Shown here: positions 6,890-14,126 of the stretch, one piece after another | Layout of the letters: each line of letters opens with the position of its first letter | Numbering within the stretch: position 1 is the first letter of the stretch | From: CAZPLZ01 sp964587525 | GTDB lineage: Bacteria > Oederibacteriota > CAKKQC01 | Length of the DNA: 21,084 nt | Assembly: GCA_964587525.1 (NCBI GenBank) | Contig: CAZPLZ010000037.1 | Location: 1 to 21,084 of the forward strand | Direction: 5' to 3' | Program-made: the position numbers and the translations under genes | The notes under the pieces: generated by a model | Seen by the model: the letters and a program-made list of their open reading frames with translations, nothing else | The model's database searches: none | What the model was told of the DNA's origin: nothing

Positions 6890-9162
6890 AAAAGACGATC
6901 CTCTGGACGGCAGGCGCGCTCGCGCTCACAGCCGCTGTGGCGTTGATGCTCACCCACTTCCGCGGCGACCGCACCGCGACGGCGGCCTCGGCCATCCCTG
7001 GGAAAGGAAAGCCCAACCGGCTCATCAAGGAAAAGAGCCCGTACCTCTTGCAACACGCCTACAACCCGGTGGATTGGTACGCCTGGGGCGAGGAAGCCTT
7101 TAAAAAAGCGCGGAAGGAGGACAAACCGATCTTCCTCTCCATCGGGTACTCCACCTGCCACTGGTGCCACGTCATGGAGCACGAATCGTTCGAGAACGAA
7201 GCCGTCGCCAAGGTCATGAACGAGCACTTCGTCAGCATCAAGATGGACCGGGAGGAACGTCCGGACCTTGACAGCCTGTACATGAGTTATGTCCAGAGCG
7301 CCACCGGCCGCGGTGGCTGGCCCATGTCGGTGTGGCTCACGCCGGACCTGAAGCCCTTCATGGGGGGAACGTACTATCCGCCGGAGCAATTCACGAACCT
7401 CCTCCTGCAGCTCGCCAATGTCTGGAAGAATGACCGGGGCAAAGTGACTGCGGCGGCCGAGTCCGCCGCCAGCGGTCTGCAGCGCCGGCTCTTCACCCCG
7501 CCGGTTGGCAGCTTAACGACACAGAACGACGAGGAAACGCTTCACCGGGGTTACCGGGCCTTGGCAGGCATGCACGACGCCAGGCTGGGAGGCTTTGGCG
7601 GCGCGCCCAAATTTCCCCGTCCCGTCGTGTACACCTTCTTGTTCCGTTATGACCGCCACTTCGACAAGCCGCGGGCGACCGAAATGACCCTGCACACCCT
7701 GCGCGCCATGGCCCAGGGGGGCATGTACGATCACCTCGGCGGCGGCTTTCACCGCTATTCCACCGACGCGCGCTGGCACGTCCCGCACTTCGAGAAGATG
7801 CTCTATGACCAGGCCCAACTGGTGTTCTCCTACCTGGAGGCCTACCAGCTTACTCAGGAGCCCGCCTTCCGGGAGACCGCGCAAGGGATCCTGGACTACG
7901 TGCGGCGCGACATGACTTCGCCGAAAGGAGGGTTTTATTCCGCGGAGGATGCGGACAGCGCCGCTTCGCATGAGCATCCGGAGGAAAAAACTGAGGGCGC
8001 TTTCTACGTCTGGGCCCGCAACGAGCTCGATCAGATTCTTGGCGAGGCGGATGCCGAGCTCTTCAGCGTGGCCTACGGGGTGGAGCGGGATGGCAACGTG
8101 GCCCGGGCCAGCGACCCGCGCGGGGAGCTGACGGGAAAGAATATTCTCTATGCCGCCACCTCGGTTGAGGACTTGGCCAAAAGGTTCAAGCAGCCGCCCG
8201 ATGAGATACAGAACACCCTGCGCCAGGTCCGGGAAAAACTTTTCTCCGTCCGCGCCAAACGTCCCCGCCCGCATCTGGACGACAAAGTCTTAACGGCCTG
8301 GAACGGCCTGATGATTTCCGCCTTCGCCCGGGCTGCTTGGGCCTTGGATGAGCCGCAATACCTCAAGAGCGCACAAGGTGCGGCGGACTTTGTGCTCGAC
8401 ACCCTGTACGTGAAGCGCAAAGGCACCCTGCTGCGCCGGTACCGCGACGGCGACGCCGCCATCGACGCGTTCACCGATGATTACGCCTTTCTCATTCAAG
8501 GTCTCCTGGACCTCTACGAAGCCGATGGCAACATCCGGTGGTTGCGAACCGCCATCACCTTGCAGGAAACGCAGGACAAGCTTTTTTGGGATACCAGCGC
8601 CCACGGGTACTTCACCACCGATGGACGGGATTCATCCGTCCTCGCCCGCCAAAAAGAGCTCTACGACGGCGCTGAGCCCGCGGGCAACTCGGTCGCCGCC
8701 GGCAATCTCCTGCGGCTCGCGCAGATGACCGATCGCAAGGACTTCAGCCGGCGCGCGCAAGAACACCTCGTGTGGTGCAGTAACAGCTTCCGGGAAGCCC
8801 CGCACGCGCACCCCCTGGTCCTGGCCGCCGCCCTGTTCAACCTTGGCCAGCACCGCCAGGTGGTCCTGGCCGGCTCTCCAGCCGCCAAGGACCTCGCCGC
8901 AATGCGCCGGGTCATCGGCCAACGCTTCCTACCCAACACGGTCATCCTGTACGCCGATGGCGGTAAGGGGCAGAAATTCCTGGCCAAGAGCCTGAGGTTC
9001 CTGGAAGCGGTGCGGCCGCTCAAAGGGAAGGCCACCGCCTACGTCTGTGTCAATTACACCTGCGACTTGCCCACGACGGACCTTAAGACCCTCGAGAAAC
9101 AGCTCGACTCAAAACCGACCACCTCGCAACCCCTCCCTTTCACCACCAACCTTAAACCGTAA
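6838..9162 (+). CDS. Membrane-anchored DUF255 / thioredoxin-fold (YyaL-SSP411-like) protein
   Basis: A DUF255 family protein of up to 774 residues. The N-terminal thioredoxin-like domain (about 58-220) has 'LIKEKSPYLLQHAYNPVDWY' and the CXXC motif 'STCHWCHVME' (Cys107, Cys110). The rest is an (alpha/alpha)6-barrel-like region, with 'YDHLGGGFHRYSTDARWHVP' and 'LTAWNGLMISAFARAAWAL'. Homologues such as B. subtilis YyaL are mostly soluble, with poorly defined function. Here a hydrophobic helix (about 21-37, 'ILWTAGALALTAAVALML') precedes the domain and suggests a signal anchor placing it in the periplasm. The start is odd. The natural n-region would be 'VKKTILW', but its first codon is GTA, not GTG. 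The only usable start upstream is TTG at 6838, inside the tolC-like gene (52 bp overlap). It probably ends the sigma-led transcription unit. Confidence 0.88.
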   Translation: MAAGPAGRARHQDGDSVKKTILWTAGALALTAAVALMLTHFRGDRTATAASAIPGKGKPNRLIKEKSPYLLQHAYNPVDWYAWGEEAFKKARKEDKPIFLSIGYSTCHWCHVMEHESFENEAVAKVMNEHFVSIKMDREERPDLDSLYMSYVQSATGRGGWPMSVWLTPDLKPFMGGTYYPPEQFTNLLLQLANVWKNDRGKVTAAAESAASGLQRRLFTPPVGSLTTQNDEETLHRGYRALAGMHDARLGGFGGAPKFPRPVVYTFLFRYDRHFDKPRATEMTLHTLRAMAQGGMYDHLGGGFHRYSTDARWHVPHFEKMLYDQAQLVFSYLEAYQLTQEPAFRETAQGILDYVRRDMTSPKGGFYSAEDADSAASHEHPEEKTEGAFYVWARNELDQILGEADAELFSVAYGVERDGNVARASDPRGELTGKNILYAATSVEDLAKRFKQPPDEIQNTLRQVREKLFSVRAKRPRPHLDDKVLTAWNGLMISAFARAAWALDEPQYLKSAQGAADFVLDTLYVKRKGTLLRRYRDGDAAIDAFTDDYAFLIQGLLDLYEADGNIRWLRTAITLQETQDKLFWDTSAHGYFTTDGRDSSVLARQKELYDGAEPAGNSVAAGNLLRLAQMTDRKDFSRRAQEHLVWCSNSFREAPHAHPLVLAAALFNLGQHRQVVLAGSPAAKDLAAMRRVIGQRFLPNTVILYADGGKGQKFLAKSLRFLEAVRPLKGKATAYVCVNYTCDLPTTDLKTLEKQLDSKPTTSQPLPFTTNLKP

Positions 9163-9169
9163 TGGTTTA
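9153..9169. terminator. Short stem-loop between convergent genes
   Basis: A perfect 6 bp stem (TAAACC / GGTTTA) with a 5-base loop spans the stop codons of the converging DUF255 and HtrA-fusion genes, which are only four bases apart. It is AT-rich and has no long T-tract, so it would be a weak bidirectional terminator at best. Confidence 0.3.
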
Positions 9170-11023
9170 GAGAGAACCCTCCACCAGGACCCTCTCCAAA
9201 GCCTCCTTGAAGTCTTCGTAAGTGCGGGGCGTCTCAAGGCGCCGGTCATTCAAAAAGAACATGGGCGTCGAGGTCACCTCGAAATCGCCGCTGGCTTGAA
9301 CGTCCTTATTGAGCTGAGCGGCAAAGGTCTTGTTCGCAAAGCAAGTCTGAAACAGGTCTGGTTTGCAGCCCGCTTCTCCGGCCAAGGACACCAGGGTCTT
9401 GTCATCTCTAAGGTCGCCGGTCTCCATCAAGAGGTCGTGAAATTCCCAGAATCTTCCCTGCTCCCGCGCACACTCCATGGCCACAGCCACGCGGCGTCCC
9501 GCGTGATCTGGTTTGGGAGGGAGATGCCGAAAGACCACCTTCAACAGGGAGCCGTATTCACGGCGCAACCTGGCAACAATCCGCCCCACCCTCTGGGTCT
9601 CCCGTGAGGTCATGTCGCCCCACTCCACCAGCACGAGAGGCGCGCTCAACTTGTTATGAATCTGCCACAAGCTGCTTTGGTCTCGCAGGCCATTGCGCGC
9701 CAGAGCCAGGTCCGCTTTCGCCACGCTACAGCCGAAGCAATCCATCAACCTACGGCCACAAGGACAACCGCAATACCGGGATGTCAGGAGGGCCGACAGC
9801 TCCTTACCCGTCACGGGTGTTTGGACCGCCTCTTCCACCGTGGCCAAGCCTACCCTTCGTTCCCTACCCCTCTCCCCTTTAGGGGAGAGGGAATATTCTG
9901 GTCGTTCCGAAAGTTTGATGGGGATTGACAGTTCCTCCCGCCTCCGACGCACGAGGAGGCGGACCTCATCCCCCGGCGAGGCGTCCTGAATCAGGTTCCG
10001 GATATCCTGGACGCTCTGAACTTGCCTCCGGTTGGCTTTAAGAATCACATCGCCTTCCTTAAGCCCCGCCCTGTATGCAGGAGAGCCACGCATCACTGTT
10101 CTGACGCCGACAACAGATTTTTTGACCCCAAGCCGTTCGGCTGCGAGACGAGGAATATCCTGCAACAAAGCCCCCAGCCGCACCGGTTTCGGAGCGCTGC
10201 CTAAAATCACCTCACGGAGCAGGCGCTTGGCGCTCCTGATGGGGACCGCCAGGCTGATTCCTTGAAAACCTCCTCGACGGCTCAGGATAGATGTATTCAC
10301 CCCGATCACGCGGCCATCCAGGTCCACCAGAGGGCCGCCGCTATTGCCGGGGTTGATCGCCGCGTCGGTCTGGATAAAGTTCCCTCCCGAAGGCCCCCCT
10401 GGCCCCGGCCGCATGGCGCTGACGATGCCCTGAGTCACGGTCCAATCCAGACCGAACGGGCTTCCGATGGCTAAAACCCACTGGCCCACACGAACCTTGG
10501 AGGAATCTCCCAACTCCACCGATGGAAGCCCGGTCTCTTCGATCCGCAACACGGCGAGGTCCACATCAGGGTCTTTTGCAACCACCCGAGCCTCATAGTC
10601 CCGGCCATCCAAAAGGGTCACCCGGATGGAGTCCGCTTTCTCCGTCACGTGAAAATTCGTCAAGACGTAACCATCCGGGTCCACGATAAAGCCTGAACCC
10701 ACGCCCCGGATCCGGGGACCCCTTCCAGACCTAAAGAAATGTCGGAAGGCCTCGGGGATATCCTCTGGAATCTCACCGGAACCGCTCCCCACTTGCTCAC
10801 CAGGTTCAACAGTGGCGCCTGGGCTGATGTGGACGACCGCCGGCTTGACCCGCTCCGCTACCGCCGCAAAGAGACGCTCCAGCCCCGCGGCTTCTTTCCG
10901 CAGGAGGGCCAGCTCTCGAGAACTTACTGGTGGTTCACCCTGAGCCTCAAGCCACCCAGCCGTAACGAGTATCGCGCATAAAATAAGCCCCAACGCCTTC
11001 CCCCATGCAGAAGAGAGTCCCAT
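9167..11023 (-). CDS. HtrA/DegP-type serine protease fused to a degenerate DsbA-like thioredoxin domain
   Basis: A 618-residue protein. The ATG at 11023 is preferred because it opens on a signal peptide ('LGLILCAILVTAGWLEAQ') and lies just downstream of the preceding gene; upstream in-frame codons give a non-native leader. The trypsin-like domain (about 55-270) has the full triad: His125 ('LTNFHV'), Asp155 ('DVDLAVL') and Ser228 ('GNSGGPL'). One PDZ domain spans about 285-370. A palindrome-encoded linker follows (374-391), then a cysteine cluster (Cys418, 420, 422, 429, 432). The C-terminal DsbA-like domain (about 455-618) has 'LVLVEWGDMTSRETQRV', where both catalytic cysteines are replaced (Ser473, Thr476), while the cis-proline loop 'TSTPMFF' is kept. 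It is likely a periplasmic quality-control protease. It is last in the arsM-led minus-strand run, 25 bases behind the DUF3179 gene. Confidence 0.88.
   Translation of the reverse strand: MGLSSAWGKALGLILCAILVTAGWLEAQGEPPVSSRELALLRKEAAGLERLFAAVAERVKPAVVHISPGATVEPGEQVGSGSGEIPEDIPEAFRHFFRSGRGPRIRGVGSGFIVDPDGYVLTNFHVTEKADSIRVTLLDGRDYEARVVAKDPDVDLAVLRIEETGLPSVELGDSSKVRVGQWVLAIGSPFGLDWTVTQGIVSAMRPGPGGPSGGNFIQTDAAINPGNSGGPLVDLDGRVIGVNTSILSRRGGFQGISLAVPIRSAKRLLREVILGSAPKPVRLGALLQDIPRLAAERLGVKKSVVGVRTVMRGSPAYRAGLKEGDVILKANRRQVQSVQDIRNLIQDASPGDEVRLLVRRRREELSIPIKLSERPEYSLSPKGERGRERRVGLATVEEAVQTPVTGKELSALLTSRYCGCPCGRRLMDCFGCSVAKADLALARNGLRDQSSLWQIHNKLSAPLVLVEWGDMTSRETQRVGRIVARLRREYGSLLKVVFRHLPPKPDHAGRRVAVAMECAREQGRFWEFHDLLMETGDLRDDKTLVSLAGEAGCKPDLFQTCFANKTFAAQLNKDVQASGDFEVTSTPMFFLNDRRLETPRTYEDFKEALERVLVEGSL
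9868..9891. repeat. Perfect palindromic repeat inside the HtrA-fusion coding region
   Basis: The 11 bp arms CCCTCTCCCCT (9868-9878) and AGGGGAGAGGG (9881-9891) are separated by two bases. In the minus-strand frame it reads 'SLSPKGERGRE' in the linker between the PDZ domain and the cysteine cluster, so the frame is kept. It resembles dispersed 'CCCTCTCCCC' repeats common in many bacterial genomes (from general knowledge). A related purine-rich stretch lies at 11990-12016. Confidence 0.75.
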
Positions 11024-11048
11024 TGCCCACCAGGATTGCACAGCCTGA

Positions 11049-11981
11049 TTATTGTAACGTTTGTCCCGGTCCCCACACCGTCGTCTCAGGGTAAAACGCG
11101 TGCCACGCGAACCAGTAGGCGCGCACCACCGGCACCTGGACCCCATCCTCAGCAAGGATCACAGCGGATCTCCCGGCCTGGTGATAGCGTACGGTGAGTA
11201 CGTGCTCGCCCACTCGGTCTTGGACCGGCCCCTTGACGTCGGCAAGCTCCTCAAGGGGGTAAGCCCGAGGCTGGCCGTCCACGAGCACACCGAAAACATA
11301 CGCCTTTACGTCCATGCGCTTCGAGGTATTGGCAACTGGAAAGTAAATCCCATCCCGATTCTGATAGCCGGCGTAGGGATCGCGGTCGTAGTCGCGCGTG
11401 TGCCCCGTGTCCCGGGACAGCACCAATGACGCTGGGTGTCGGTTTCGCCAGGAGCTCCAGGTGGTGTGCTCGAGCGGCAGCCAGGTGAGCTTCGCACCAG
11501 CCGAGGGCCCAGCGATGGCCTGCATCTTCAGTTGGGACCACAGGCTGCGGGTCTGACGGTCGTACATGAGCACGTCGCTGTTGTAGAGGAGTCCCGATAC
11601 TCCGAACGTGCGGTTGCGCCCCTTCACCCGGGCATCGAACGCCATGCCGGTCCCGCAGAGCGGACAGTAGGTCACCACCACGGGCCGCCCAGCGATGGAG
11701 TCGTTCACAATCTCATGCCAGTTCAGGATACGAACCGGATACGCCCGCGCCTTGCCTTTCCATTCGAACCCCAGTACTTCGTCGTCTCCCTTGAGCCAGC
11801 CAGCCGCCTCCGCCGTGTCAAATTTTGGAGAGAGGATCGCGGGGATCCCATCCGGCGGAGGTCCCCCGCTCAGGATTTGATCCTTCGGAACCAGCGAATT
11901 GCTGAGATCGAAACCAGCCGTCAGCGCAGCAGAAGCCAAAGCCAACTGGAAAGCCATCAAGACTGTCTTCATTAAACCCAT
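11049..11981 (-). CDS. DUF3179 domain-containing secreted protein
   Basis: A 310-residue protein from the ATG at 11981 (a second ATG at 11972 is equally plausible; the longer frame to 12047 reads into repeat DNA and is rejected). The N-terminus 'MKTVLMAFQLALASAALTAG' is a signal peptide. The body is DUF3179: 'RAYPVRILNWHEIVNDSIAG', then the hallmark 'TYCPLCGTGMAFDARV' with Cys106 and Cys109, 'GLLYNSDVLMYDRQTRSLWS', and 'RDYDRDPYAGY'. The biochemical function of DUF3179 is not established. The conserved CXXC next to His/Glu residues would suit metal binding or redox chemistry, but this is inference. It sits between the PiT transporter (37 bases upstream) and the HtrA fusion (25 bases downstream) on the same strand, so the three are probably co-transcribed. 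Confidence 0.88.
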   Translation of the reverse strand: MGLMKTVLMAFQLALASAALTAGFDLSNSLVPKDQILSGGPPPDGIPAILSPKFDTAEAAGWLKGDDEVLGFEWKGKARAYPVRILNWHEIVNDSIAGRPVVVTYCPLCGTGMAFDARVKGRNRTFGVSGLLYNSDVLMYDRQTRSLWSQLKMQAIAGPSAGAKLTWLPLEHTTWSSWRNRHPASLVLSRDTGHTRDYDRDPYAGYQNRDGIYFPVANTSKRMDVKAYVFGVLVDGQPRAYPLEELADVKGPVQDRVGEHVLTVRYHQAGRSAVILAEDGVQVPVVRAYWFAWHAFYPETTVWGPGQTLQ

Positions 11982-11989
11982 AGACTGAC

Positions 11990-12016
11990 GGGAAAGAGGG
12001 TAAGGGAGAGGGGGAG
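11990..12016. repeat. Purine-rich repeat fragment related to the 9868 palindrome
   Basis: The short space between the PiT and DUF3179 genes consists largely of GGGAAAGAGGG / GGGAGAGGGGGAG blocks, similar to one arm of the palindrome at 9868-9891. It looks like a half copy or decayed copy of the same repeat type. No clear second arm is seen. Confidence 0.4.
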
Positions 12017-12018
12017 TC

Positions 12019-13140
12019 TTACAACACCACTGCCAGGCTGGCGGCAAGCAGGGCCGCCACAGGCAGGGTGATCAGCCAAGACAGAAAAATCTGGCCGATC
12101 ATCCCCCAGTGCGCGCGGCCATTGGCGGCGCCGAGGCCGAACAGGGCGCCGCAGGAAACATGCGTGGTCGACACCGGCAGACTGATGAAGGAAGCCGCCA
12201 GCACCAACGACGCCGTCACCGCGTTGGCCAGGAAGCCCTGGCCATGGTTCATACCGGTGATGCGTTCACTCATCGTGTACGCCACCCTCCGGGCTGAAAG
12301 CCACCCGCCAGCCGCGATGGCCGCCGCCACCAGCAAGATACCCCAGCCCGAGGCGCCAAGCGCTGGCATCAGGAAGAGCAGCCCGGCGATCTTTGGCGTG
12401 TCATTGAGCCCGCGGGCGAACGACACCGCCCCCGCGCTCGCGTAGTGCAGTCCGTCGAGTGCCCGGCCGACGTTGATTCCGAACGACACGCCGGTGTACC
12501 GCTCCACACACTCTTCACTTCTACCTACGGATACAGAAAGGGTGCCCGGTCCCGCCGGGCTGATAGCGGCCACCGAGCCCAGTGGCACAAACGAAGGGGC
12601 CGACTCCTGCCCCACACACAAGCACATCTCTTTGGTGATCTTAAGGTGCCGTCGTGTAGCCGACATCGCCCGATACAGCGGCGCGGTGATGGCCGCGGAC
12701 ATAAACGGGCTGATGAGCAACGGGAGCAGAAACGTGCCGGCGAGCAGCCCCACATCGATGGCGCCGCCAGCTTTGGCGAATCCGGCACCCAGCAATCCCC
12801 CGAGCAGCGCATGGGTGGTGGAGATCGGAAATCCGAGCCAGGTGGCCAGCAGTACCGCACCTGCCGCACCCAGCCCGACGGCCGTTAGAAACTCGGGTGA
12901 AGAGGTCAATTCATCCGGGACGAGTCCATTGCCACTGAAAACCTTGGCAAGGCTCTGCGCGGCGATGAGCGCCGTCAGGCTGCCCAGAAACGTCATGACC
13001 GTGGCCCAGCTCAGCGCCTTGCGGTAGGGCGCGACCCGGCTGCCGAACAGCGTGGCCACACCCTTGAAGTTGTCGTTCGCGCCGTTCGCGTAGGCGATCA
13101 GCAACGCGGCGACAACGAGGAAAACAAGATTAATGGGCAT
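12019..13140 (-). CDS. PiT-family inorganic phosphate transporter
   Basis: A 373-residue polytopic membrane protein from the ATG at 13140 ('MPINLVFLVVAALLIAYANG'). A longer frame to 13179 adds a hydrophilic leader that overlaps the upstream gene by 50 bases, and is less likely. Two PiT signature repeats are seen: 'YANGANDNFKGVATLFGS' near the N-terminus, and 'ARGLNDTPKIAGL' in the second half. Each is followed by an 'STTH' motif ('PISTTHALLGGLLGAG', 'LPVSTTHVSCGALFG'). PiT proteins move metal-phosphate with H+ or Na+ and can carry arsenate as an analogue. It overlaps the radical SAM stop by 11 bases and lies two genes from arsM. A role in setting phosphate/arsenate uptake under arsenic stress is plausible but inferred. 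Direction and selectivity cannot be read from sequence. Confidence 0.92.
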   Translation of the reverse strand: MPINLVFLVVAALLIAYANGANDNFKGVATLFGSRVAPYRKALSWATVMTFLGSLTALIAAQSLAKVFSGNGLVPDELTSSPEFLTAVGLGAAGAVLLATWLGFPISTTHALLGGLLGAGFAKAGGAIDVGLLAGTFLLPLLISPFMSAAITAPLYRAMSATRRHLKITKEMCLCVGQESAPSFVPLGSVAAISPAGPGTLSVSVGRSEECVERYTGVSFGINVGRALDGLHYASAGAVSFARGLNDTPKIAGLLFLMPALGASGWGILLVAAAIAAGGWLSARRVAYTMSERITGMNHGQGFLANAVTASLVLAASFISLPVSTTHVSCGALFGLGAANGRAHWGMIGQIFLSWLITLPVAALLAASLAVVL

Positions 13141-14125
13141 TGGTGCAGCTCGCTTTTCCAAGACAGCAGTAGGTGGCACAGGACGGGTGGGCGAGGGGCA
13201 CTAAAGCTGTGAACGATTCCTCCAGGGTGGAGCCAAGGTCAAACGGGGCCAGCTCCCGGAAAGAAGCTTCATCCGATCCCACCAGCACCGGGCACGGATA
13301 GATGTGCAGCGCGTCGTTACGCTTCGTCACCATCCGGCTGTTGTGGCACATGAGACTTTCCTTTTCAAAGTTGATGGCTTCAAGATAACGGTCGCTCAAG
13401 AACGGAGCTTCCTTCGGCGTGTCGCGCCGCAAACGCTGGGAGCCCTGGTCAATGATCGCCGAGAGGAATTTCACCTCCACCTGCGCCCCGCGTGCAGCGA
13501 ACAGCTCCACCGTGCGCCGCTCAACATAGGCGACCGGGACCGGGTTGCCCCGGAACACCTCGGCCGTATAGGTGATGATCGGCGTGAATCCCAGTTTCGC
13601 AAGCTGCACGACGGAGTCCACCGTCTTGGCGTAATTGTTTTCCTTCCTCCCGTTTCCAGATCGCCGGATGGCATTGTGCCGCGCCTCTTCGTAGTGGTCG
13701 AGGCTGACCCGGAAGGCAAGCTTCTCCCCGTACTGCTTCCTTAAGCTCACAAGCTTGGGTAGTGCCCGGGCCAGCAGCTCCGTCCCGTTCGTGAGCGTGG
13801 TGGTGGGAGCAACCTCAAGCGCCGCCGCGAGGAGGTCCAGAAACGAGGGGTTCGCGAACGGCTCGCCGCCGGTGAAGTAGATCTCCCGTACGTTGAAACG
13901 CCTGGCTTCTTCCAGCACCGGGCCGACATCCGTGACGGTCAGGAATTCATACGTGGAGTTCTGCGGCGAGGAACCCGTGTAGCAATGAATGCACTTTAAG
14001 TTGCAGACCGACCCCGTGAAGAACCAGAGATCATCGAGCTTGGGGGCGGTCCCGATGCGCTTGAACTCGACGGTGGCACACCGCTCGCCAGTCTCGTCCT
14101 TAAGCGCGATGGCCGTCGCCGTCAT
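13130..14125 (-). CDS. Radical SAM protein with C-terminal cysteine cluster, linked to arsM
   Basis: A 331-residue protein from the ATG at 14125, which lies one base after the arsM stop; a TTG at 14167 behind an AGGAG is an alternative start. The CX3CX2C cluster motif is Cys41, Cys45, Cys48 in 'FTGSVCNLKCIHCYTGSSPQ', followed by the SAM-binding 'IYFTGGEPFANP' (84-93), a partial TIM-barrel core and 'VSLDHYEEARHNAIRRSG'. After the barrel come Cys260, Cys278 ('YPCPVL'), Cys316, Cys320, Cys321 and Cys327, a SPASM/twitch-like set that could hold an auxiliary Fe-S cluster. The reaction is unknown. It is not ArsS-like in the parts I can compare, and ArsL assignment is not supported. Coupling to arsM suggests a role in organoarsenical metabolism or in maturation of a peptide or enzyme, but that is an inference. 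Confidence 0.88.
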   Translation of the reverse strand: MTATAIALKDETGERCATVEFKRIGTAPKLDDLWFFTGSVCNLKCIHCYTGSSPQNSTYEFLTVTDVGPVLEEARRFNVREIYFTGGEPFANPSFLDLLAAALEVAPTTTLTNGTELLARALPKLVSLRKQYGEKLAFRVSLDHYEEARHNAIRRSGNGRKENNYAKTVDSVVQLAKLGFTPIITYTAEVFRGNPVPVAYVERRTVELFAARGAQVEVKFLSAIIDQGSQRLRRDTPKEAPFLSDRYLEAINFEKESLMCHNSRMVTKRNDALHIYPCPVLVGSDEASFRELAPFDLGSTLEESFTALVPLAHPSCATYCCLGKASCTNAH

Positions 14126-14126
14126 A

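Noticed and set aside
7513..8274. 253-codon minus-strand frame opposite the DUF255 gene
   Set aside because: Antisense shadow frame without a plausible start context or recognisable domain.
9047..9607. Plus-strand 186-codon frame opposite the end of the HtrA fusion
   Set aside because: It overlaps two well-supported genes and has no domain signature; a shadow frame.
13130..14125. Naming the radical SAM protein ArsS or ArsL
   Set aside because: The core and C-terminal cysteines do not fit what I recall of these families and no search could be run; a neutral call is safer.
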